The translations under genes were made by a program, and so were the position numbers. From CAIWHR01 sp963741355 (GTDB lineage Bacteria; Pseudomonadota; Gammaproteobacteria; Burkholderiales; Casimicrobiaceae), in assembly GCA_963741355.1 (NCBI GenBank), contig CAVUIG010000004.1, positions 1-64,000 of the forward strand: DNA of 64,000 nt, given 5' to 3'. Of this stretch, positions 39,638 through 47,900 are shown in pieces. Numbering within the stretch: the first letter of the stretch is position 1; each line of letters begins with the position of its first letter. Under the pieces are notes generated by a model, which was given only the letters and a program-made list of their open reading frames with translations, was not told the DNA's origin and ran no database searches.

Positions 39638-40420
39638 ATGAAGCCTGAAATTCCCCGTCCCGTGCTGAAGGGCCAGAAAGCGCTCGTCGTCGGCGTCGCG
39701 AACGAGCATTCGATCGCCTATGGCTGCGCCAAGGCGTTTCGCGAGCTCGGTGCCGATCTGGCGATCACGTATCTCAACGAGAAGGCCCGGCCGCACGTCG
39801 AGCCGCTGGCGAAGGCGCTCGAAGCGCCGCTGTTTCTGCCGCTGGATGTGAGTGTCGACGGCGAGCTCGAGGCGGTATTCGCCGCGATCGGCTGGCAATG
39901 GGGCGAGCTCGACATCCTCGTGCACTCGATCGCGTTCGCGCCGAAGGAGGACCTGCAGGGCGGCCTCATCAATTGCTCCGCAGCGGGATTCGCCAAGGCG
40001 ATGGACGTGTCGTGCCATTCGTTCGTGCGGATGGCGCGTCTCGCCGCGCCGCTGATGAAGCGCGGCGGCACGATGTTCGCGATGAGCTACCACGGCGCCA
40101 CCAAGGTGATACCCACGTACAGCGTGATGGGTCCCGTGAAGGCCGCGCTCGAATCATGCTGCCGCTATCTTGCCTACGAGCTGGGTGGCAAGGGCATTCG
40201 CGTGCACGCCATTTCGCCCGGCCCGCTCAAGACACGTGCCGCGTCGGGACTCAAGGATTTCGATCTCCTGTTGACCGAAGTCGAGCAACGCGCACCGATC
40301 GGCGAGCTGGTCGACATCATGGACGTCGGATTTACGTGCGCCTATCTGGCGACGCCGTACGCGCGACGCCTGTCCGGCGAGACACTCTACGTCGACGGCG
40401 GCGTGAATATAATGGCGTGA
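39638..40420 (+). CDS. fabI: Enoyl-[acyl-carrier-protein] reductase FabI
   Basis: 260 residues, intact. It reduces trans-2-enoyl-ACP with NADH in fatty acid synthesis. The nucleotide site GVANEHSIAYGCAKAF and the catalytic SYHGATKVIPTYSVMGPVKA (Tyr-146-like, Tyr-156-like and Lys-163-like) are present, as is the C-terminal SGETLYVDGGVNIM. The position after Pta/Ptb and AckA, rather than in a fab cluster, suggests an extra or dedicated copy. A GAGAAAG ribosome site precedes the ATG. Its last six bases are the first bases of the tandem repeat that follows. Confidence 0.92.
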   Translation: MKPEIPRPVLKGQKALVVGVANEHSIAYGCAKAFRELGADLAITYLNEKARPHVEPLAKALEAPLFLPLDVSVDGELEAVFAAIGWQWGELDILVHSIAFAPKEDLQGGLINCSAAGFAKAMDVSCHSFVRMARLAAPLMKRGGTMFAMSYHGATKVIPTYSVMGPVKAALESCCRYLAYELGGKGIRVHAISPGPLKTRAASGLKDFDLLLTEVEQRAPIGELVDIMDVGFTCAYLATPYARRLSGETLYVDGGVNIMA

Positions 40421-40643
40421 GCCCGGGAGCAGGGGCCCCACGTTTGACGTGGGGATGCGACCAAGGCGAATCGACATGGAAGGCCGACAGCGAGACCGCT
40501 GGCATGTCGAATGGGTGATGGAGGCCGCGGCGTGAGCCCGGGAGCAGGGGCCCCACGTTTGACGTGGGGATGCGACCAAGGCGAATCGACATGGAAGGCC
40601 GACAGCGAGACCGCGGCATGTCGAATGGGTGATGGAGGCCGCG
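40415..40643. repeat. 115-base tandem repeat with hairpins, two copies plus a stub
   Basis: Two nearly identical units of 115 and 114 bases run from the last codons of fabI, and a third begins (gcgtgagcc at 40644). The copies differ only by one T (gaccgctggc versus gaccgcggc). Each unit holds a perfect 8-bp hairpin with a 3-base loop (ccccacgt-ttg-acgtgggg, 40436-40454 and 40551-40569) and a longer inverted pair (cgacatg and catgtcg) that brackets a small cagcg/cgctg stem. No frame in it looks coding. Confidence 0.85.
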
Positions 40644-40689
40644 GCGTGAGCCGACCTCACTTAGGTGGAACCAGTGGGAAGGAGCTGCG

Positions 40690-40941
40690 ATGGAAAGACT
40701 CTGGATTGCAAACATTGCGCCGGGAACGACCGACGACGAGATCAAGGCGCTCGTCGCCAAGTATTCGCACGATCCGATGGAGTGCGAGGAAATCCAGCAT
40801 GTCGACGGTGACGGCAGCCGGCCGGCCGTGCTGATGACGTTCACCGGCAAGAAATTCGACACGCTGGGCAATCTCGCGCTGCGCCTCAACGGCATGTATT
40901 GGAAGAACCGGGCGCTCTCGGCGTCGACGATGCTCGGTTGA
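40690..40941 (+). CDS. RRM-type RNA-binding protein
   Basis: 83 residues. It looks like a single RNA-recognition-motif domain: the first strand MERLWIANIAPGTTDDEIKA carries the RNP2-like pattern, and RPAVLMTFTGKKFDTLGNLA and LRLNGMYWKNRALSASTM follow as the central and final strands. The classic aromatic RNP1 residues are only partly kept. Similar stand-alone RRM proteins occur in beta- and gammaproteobacteria and bind RNA. A strong AAGGAG lies 7 bases before the ATG. It directly follows the hairpin repeat, which could be its RNA neighbour or target. Confidence 0.65.
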   Translation: MERLWIANIAPGTTDDEIKALVAKYSHDPMECEEIQHVDGDGSRPAVLMTFTGKKFDTLGNLALRLNGMYWKNRALSASTMLG

Positions 40942-41173
40942 CGCGCGCGCGGCCTAGGCATTCGGCGCCAAGGTCGGGAGGCACGCGCCGTTGCCGCAAT
41001 GCTGGTGTCGAACGCGATAGGATGGCGGCTGGAGATGCGAGCCGCCCGGACGACCGATTCAGCGACTGGTGTTGCGAAGGGCTCTCGGCGCATACTTCAT
41101 GCGCAATCCCGTTCACGCCGTGGTGGGGTGTCCGCTGGCGTGATGAGGCGGGTTTCCTGTCGGAGGAGACAAA

Positions 41174-41392
41174 ATGGACGTTGTGAAGCTAATAGGAATC
41201 CTGCTGCTCGTTGGTGGGATCCTCGCGTTGGCGTATGGAGGATTCACCTACACGAAGGAAACTCACGAGACCAAGATCGGGCCGGTCACACTTTCGGTCA
41301 CCGACAAGGAAACCGTGAACGTCCCGATCTGGGCTGGCGTCGGGGCAATTGTGCTCGGTGGATTGCTGCTGGTGTTCGGCAAGAAGGGCTGA
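41174..41392 (+). CDS. Small two-span membrane protein (DUF3185-like)
   Basis: 72 residues, intact. One helix at each end (LIGILLLVGGILALAYGGF and VGAIVLGGLLLVFG) brackets a short periplasmic stretch (THETKIGPVTLSVTDKETVN). The layout and the GGILALAYGG text match the DUF3185 family of small inner-membrane proteins, often found beside osmotic-stress genes. A strong GGAGGA ribosome site precedes the ATG. Function unknown. Confidence 0.7.
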   Translation: MDVVKLIGILLLVGGILALAYGGFTYTKETHETKIGPVTLSVTDKETVNVPIWAGVGAIVLGGLLLVFGKKG

Positions 41393-41415
41393 ACTCGGCC
41401 GCCCGAGCTCGATCG

Positions 41416-41442
41416 GCCCGTCGCGCCTCCGCGCGAACGGGC
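41416..41442 (+). terminator. Hairpin after the small membrane protein gene
   Basis: An inverted pair gcccgt/acgggc with an inner cgcgc/gcgcg stem, followed after a few bases by a pyrimidine run (cccttctt). It is a plausible but weak intrinsic terminator. Confidence 0.4.
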
Positions 41443-41559
41443 TGGCCCTTCTTACTCGCGCTTCTCTTCTTCGCGCCTGGGCTCGCGGCCCTCCGCTACG
41501 CGGCGCGCCGCCGTGTCGCGGCGTGCTCACGCCGAGCCGGTCGCGAGGACTGGAATCAG

Positions 41560-41734
41560 GCGGTATCGCGGGCGGCGCAAGATTGCCGCCCTCGTTCTCC
41601 CATTCGTGCAGGTCAGCCTTGTGCGCCTTTCGCTCGGCACGGCGCTTGCCCTTTCGCCGTGTGCTCAAGGCCAATGCAAAGGCGGCGCCGCTGCAAGCGG
41701 CAAGCAATACGGTCCAGCGTTTGTCCATGCTCAT
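41560..41734 (-). CDS. Small membrane-anchored protein, end uncertain
   Basis: The frame starts with a hydrophobic anchor (WTVLLAACSGAAFALALS) and a basic patch (RRKGKRRAERKAHKADLH), then an EWENEGGNLAPP block that recalls short Burkholderiales-type hypothetical proteins. The frame as written continues to 41189 across the gene on the other strand, which is unlikely, so I stop the call where the conserved text ends. An indel probably hides the true stop. Confidence 0.4.
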
Positions 41735-41938
41735 GGCAACCTCGATTCGATGAAGGGTCGTCTGCTCGATGCAGCATTCGCACTATGGGGTAGATCTGGC
41801 CGATCGATCGGTACGCTGACGAACACAGGAAACCGGTTCGCAAGACCACGATCGGCGCCGTGCTCGTCATAGGCGTGACGGGCGGATGTCGGTGCCCGCC
41901 GGAGGACGGGCAGGCGAGGCCCTGTGAACGCGGCGAGG

Positions 41939-44900
41939 TCAGGCGGTGACCAGCGCCGGCTTCGCGATTCCGAGCGAGACTCGCACCTCGACTTCGTGTT
42001 CGCGGCGATCGCGTTCGAGAAGAATGGAGTGGCCGGTTTGCGCGACGCCATCGAGCGTCACGCCTGCTGCATCGGGCTCACCCTCGTCCTGCGCCGCGAG
42101 TTGACGCACGGTGATGTGGTAGGTGGCCTCGCCATGCCGGTAGTGCAGCTTGAACTCTTTCCATTCCGGCGGAAGACACGGCGCGAAGTGGAGCCGGTCC
42201 ACGTCGAGGCGCAGCCCCAGCAGTGACTCCACGATGAGGCGGTACATCCATCCTGCGGAGCCCGTGTACCAGGTCCAGCCGCCCCGGCCGGTGTGCGGCG
42301 CGAGCGCGTAGACGTCGGCGGCCGCGACGTACGGTTCGACCTTGTAGGTCGCCGCGCCTTCCGCGGTTCGAGAGTGGTTCACGGGGTTGATCATGGCGGT
42401 CAGTTCCCACGCACGCGCACGGTCGCCCAACTCCGCGAACGCCATTGCCGCCCAGATGGCGCCGTGCGTGTACTGACCGCCGTTCTCCCGCACGCCCGGA
42501 GCGTAGCCCCTGATGTAGCCCGGATCGAGATCCGACCTGTCGAAGGGTGGATCCAGAAGCTGGACCAGCGCCTGATCGCGCCGCACAAGGCGGGTATCGA
42601 CAGCATTCATTGCCATGCGCGATCGCTTCGCGTCGCCCGCACCCGACAGCACCGACCAGCTTTGCACTATTGAGTCGATTCGGCACTCGATGTTGCTCGC
42701 GGATCCCAGCGGGGTGCCATCATCGAAATAGGCGCGCCGATACCACTCGCCATCCCAGCCGTGCTGCTCGAGGTTCTGGCGAAGACTTGTCTCCTCCGCG
42801 TTGCATCGCTCGACGAACGGCGAGTCACCTTTGATTTGTGCGATCTCGGCGAACTGCTTCAGCACCGCACAAAGGAAGAAGCCGAGCCAGACGCTTTCCC
42901 CGGTGCCTTTGATCCCCACCAGATTCATGCCGTCGTTCCAGTCGCCGGAGCCCATCAATGGAAGGCCGTGCGCGCCGTATTGCAGGCCATGCATGATGGC
43001 GCGTACGCAGTGCTGGTAGACGCTGGCCGATTCTCCGGATCGGCCGGGCAGATCATAGTACGAGTCATCCCTCGCGTTCACAGGGCGACCCTCGAGGAAA
43101 TGTACCGCTTCGTCCAGCACGCCGGTGTCTCCGGTCGCCTTGACGTAGCGCGCTGTCGCGAGGGGCAGCCAGAGATAGTCATCCGAACAACGCGTGCGTA
43201 CGCCCCGGCCTGACGGCGGATGCCACCAATGCTGGACATCTCCCTCCGCGAACTGACGGCCCGCGCAGCGGATGAGGTGCTCGCGCAGGAGCGCGGGTTC
43301 GGCGTGGACAAGCGCCATTGCGTCCTGCAACTGGTCGCGGAAGCCGAAGGCTCCGCCCGATTGGTAGTAGCCGCTCCGCCCCCACAACCGGCACGCCACG
43401 GTCTGGTACAAAAGCCAGCCATTGGCCAGCACGTTGAGCGCGGCATCGGGCGTATCTACCTGCACCGCGCCGAGCGTGCGCTTCCAGTGCGTGTGTACCG
43501 CGTCCAGCGCGCCATGGGTGGCTTCCGATCCCCGGAAGCGTTGCACCAGGTTGGCGGCGTCGGCAGCGTCTCGGCCGACGCCGAGCCGGAATGCAATCTC
43601 GCGCTCCTGACCATCTGCCAGGTCGAAGGGGACCTGGATGGCGGCGCACGGATCGAGCGCCGCGCCCACCTTGCCGGAAAGGCGCGTTCGCGCCAACGCC
43701 GCCGGATTGCCGAGCACACCGTTGCGTCCCAGGAATTCGGCACGGTCACCACTCACGCTGCGGGTCGTGTCGTCCACGTCGAAGAATGCGACGCGGTCGG
43801 GAAATTCGGTGTTGTAGGAGTTGCGCGCCACGAGCGCGCCGCTCCGCGCCTCGATTTCGGTGATCACGTGCATCGCCGTCTTTGGCCGAAGGTCTCCCAG
43901 CACCCATTCGACGTATCCGGTGGCCGAGAGCCGGCGCGACCGACCCGACGAGTTTCTGACTTTCAGCACTGAAAACTTCACCGACGCATCGATGGCCACG
44001 TAAACCCACAGCTCGGAGCTGATTCCATCCTGATGATGCTCGAAAACGCTGTAGCCAAATCCGTGACGGGCGACATAGGCGCCGGTGCCACGGCTGGGCA
44101 ACGGCGCGGGCGACCAGAAATGGCCAGACTCTTCGTCACGAAGGTAGAAGGCCTCGCCGCTCGCGTCGCTGACGGGATCGTTCTGCCAGGGCGTGAGACG
44201 GAACTCGTGCGCGTTCTCGCTCCACGTATACGCGAGCCCGCTCTCGGAAATCACCGTCCCGAAATTCGGGTTCGCGAGCACATTGGACCACGGTGCAGGC
44301 GTTACTTGACCTTCCAGTGTCGTGATGACGTATTCGCGGCCGTCGCGCGTGAATCCGCCAAGCCCGTTGTCGAGGATCAGTTCGCGCGCAGCTAGTTGAG
44401 CCGGCGCAGTTTCGCGACGATGGATTCGGGTCGCCGCGAGGCGCGGAACACGTACCTCCGCGGGGCCGCGCGCGTTGACCTGTTCCACCAAACTCCCCTT
44501 GCGGTCGGTGATGATGGCGCGCGCGACCGACTGGAGCAGGATGCGGTCCTCGTCCGAGATCTGCTCCCCCCGCCGCACGAAGATTCCGCCCGGTCGATCT
44601 ATCACGTGCGCTTCGACGCCAGCCGCGATCAGCCCCATGATCTGATCCTGTAGGACTTGCCGATATCCGCCGCGGTCTTCGTTCCAGATCACGAGGTCCA
44701 CCGCCAATCCCTTCAACCGCCAGTACGCGTGCGCCTGCACGAGCCGGCGCACGAGATCGATGTTGTCCGCGTCTCCGATCTGCAGCAGAACGATCGGCAG
44801 GTCGCCGGAGATGGCGTAGCTCCACAGCCCTGATTGTCCGCGTCGGTTCCTGACGAGAATGCCGGCTTCCGCACGCAGCGAGGCATTCGCATAGATGACC

Positions 44901-47900
44901 GAACCGGCAAGGCGTGCGTAGAGCTGCGCATCGGATTCGGTCGCGTTGATCTGGCGCAATGTGACCCAGCTATGCGTTCCCGCGAGATCGAAAACGCGGT
45001 CGGCCAGGTGCCGATCCTGGTATTTTCCGACGAGGTCCAGTGCGGCATCGCGCGTTTCCGCCATTCCGAACGCGATGTTGATCGTTGCCGTTTGCTGCGG
45101 CTCGAGAGTCATCCGATGGCGGATCGCGACGACGGGATCCAGCACCGACCCCTGATTGCCCGACAATGGCCCGGCATCCGTCATCGCCTTCGGAGCCGCC
45201 ACGGTGCGTCCGCGACCAATGAACTGCATGCGATCGGTTTCGTAGGAAACGTCCGCCGCGTCGGCCCCGTGCAACGCCATCAGGTGAAACATCCAGGGCG
45301 GGTGCTCCTCGCGGGAGCGGGGCCGGCGGGTGCACAGGATGGCTTGCCGCTGAGGAATGATCTCGGTTTGCACGAAAAGGTTGGAAAACGCCGGATGCAG
45401 CGCATCCGCGGCCGGCGACGCAATGGCGATTTCCGCATAGCTCGTGACGTCGATCGTCCGCCGCGTCCGCGAGCGGTTGGTGATACGGAGGCGGCGCAGC
45501 TCAATGTCGTCCTCCGGCGAAACGACGATCTCGGTGTGCGATTCGAAGTCATTGTCGCGCCTGCGAAACTCGGCGCGCGCTTCGGTGAAGATCGCTTCGT
45601 AATGCGCCGGGCGCTTGCGCGTCGGTTGATACGCAGTCGACCAGAAGTCCCCGGTCGCCACGTCGCGGATATAGCAGAACGTGCCCCAGTTGTCGCAGGT
45701 CGTGTCTTCGCGCCAGCGCGTGACGGCGAGGTCTTTCCACCGGGAGCTCCCGCCGCCCGCATTGGTGACCATGACGTGGTACCTGCCATTCGACAGCAAC
45801 TGCACTTCCGGTATCGGCGTGTCGGGGCTGCCGAGTACGCGCACCGGCGCCTCCGCGCCGCCAGAAATCCCGGCAATCGCGGAGAGTTCGGCCGGTTGCG
45901 AATAGAGCGCCGCGGTCTTGGGGATGCGCTCCTGCAGCAACAGGAGGGTTGCCTTGAATATGGGGTCCGATTCGAAGCGCTTCTGCATCGGACGGTCGAG
46001 CAGCAGGTGCGCAAGCGAGAGCAGGATCATTCCCTGGTGATGCGACATGAACGAGCGCACGATGGCGCTGGTTTGTCCGCGCTGCATGCGCGCGGGCGTG
46101 TAGTCGATTGCCTCGTAGAGGCCGAATCGTCCGGCGAGCCCTCCGGCCGCAAGGCGCTGCAGGTTGAGGCACGACTCCTCGGGTGCCACCATCAACGCGA
46201 GCGCCGACGCGTACGGAGCAATGACGAGATCCTCCGCGAGTCCGCGCTTCAACCCCAGGCCGGGAACTCCGAAGGCACGGTACTGGTAGTTGAGGTTCGC
46301 GTCGACCGAGTTGTAGCCGCATTCCGAGATGCCCCAGGGCACGCCGCGCTGCTTCCCGTACGCGATCTGCCGCTCTACCGTCACGCGATAGGCTTGGTCG
46401 AGCAGCGTGTTGTCATAAGTGGGCATCACCAGGAGCGGCATCAGGTACTCGAACATCGAACCGCTCCAGGACAGGAGGACCGATTGACCCCCTGCGGTCG
46501 TGAGCAGGCGTCCGAGCGCAAACCAGTTCTCCTGCGGCAACCGTCCCTGTGAAATTCCAACGAAGCTGCAGAATCTTGCTTCCGACGCAAGCAAGTCGTA
46601 ATAGCTCGGATCGCATCTTCGCTCGCCGACGTTGTATCCGATGGCGAGCAGGTGACGCCCACTGTCATAGAGAAAGCCGTACTCCATGCGGGCCAGCTCG
46701 TCGCCCAGCAGCACCAGGCGTTCTATCTCCGCCATCCGCTCGGTGGCGCGATGGCTCGCTTCGCTGGCGGCACGACCCAGCTCGTCGAGCCACGTGCTCT
46801 CCGCCGGCGATGCACCCGCGTGCCGCCGGCGCTCGATCGCCGGCAGCAACTCCGCCTCGAGTGCCGCGAGCTCGCGCAACGTCGGAATCTCGCGGCTGCC
46901 CACGAGGTCGCCCAGTCCGCTCGGCGCCGCCGGCAGCGCGCCCCATGGCGCGAGAAATGCCAATTCGTCCTGCATGGCCCGGCATTGCCGGACGAGCGCA
47001 TCCGTCCAGAATATCGTTTCGCTGGCGGCTGCGGATGCGCTGCCGTCCCGGGATTGCCGGACGAGCGCATCCGTCCAGAATATCGTTTCGCTGGCGGCTG
47101 CGGATGCGCTGCTGGATCCGGGGTCGGGATCGCCGGAGAGCTTTACGGCGACCTCGGCGACGCCCGCGCCGAGCCGGTCGAGCCACTGTCGCGCTTCCGC
47201 GACGGTCGCGAGTCGTGAGTCGTAAGCGGTGTCCAGGTCCCGCTGCAGGTGAACAAGCGAAGGCGGTACGGTCCCACCGACGGTCTCGATGAGAATCCGC
47301 AGCGTGTCGCCCAGGCCTTCGAACCATCGTGCATCCAGGATCCTCGCGTCGGCGAGCTCGAGCAGACCGGAACGCAGGGTCATCAGATGGCCCGCGAGAT
47401 TGCCGCTGTCGACCGACGAGACATAAAGTGGGAGCTGCGGCTTCAGGGACTGCGTGTCGTACCAATTGTAGAAGTGGCCCTCGTGCCGCTCCATGGACTC
47501 CATCGTGCGCATTGAATTCGCCGTCCTCGCGATGAGCTGTCCGGCCGCGACGTAGCCGAAATCGTAGGCGGCCAGATTCGCCAGCAGTGCAAGTCCCATG
47601 TTCGTCGGCGATGTGCGGTGCGCGAGGTTGGCGACCGGCTGCTCCTGCAGGTTGTCGGGCGGGAGCCAATGGTCATCCGGACCGACAAGTGTCTCGAAGA
47701 ACCCCCATGTCCTTCGCGCGAGCTTGCGCAGGAAGACCGTCTGGTCCATCGTCAACCGAGCTTCGCGGCGCGCGAGCGGCCGGCTGATCCACCACGCGAT
47801 GCCGGGCGAGACGAACCACAGCAGCAGGATTGGTGTGGCTGTGACCAACGCCGACGGAGCGGACACCGTCAACAGGATCGCTGCGGCCGCTCCGATGACC

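Noticed and set aside
40415..40643. CRISPR array
   Set aside because: Only two long tandem units without spacers and no cas gene nearby.
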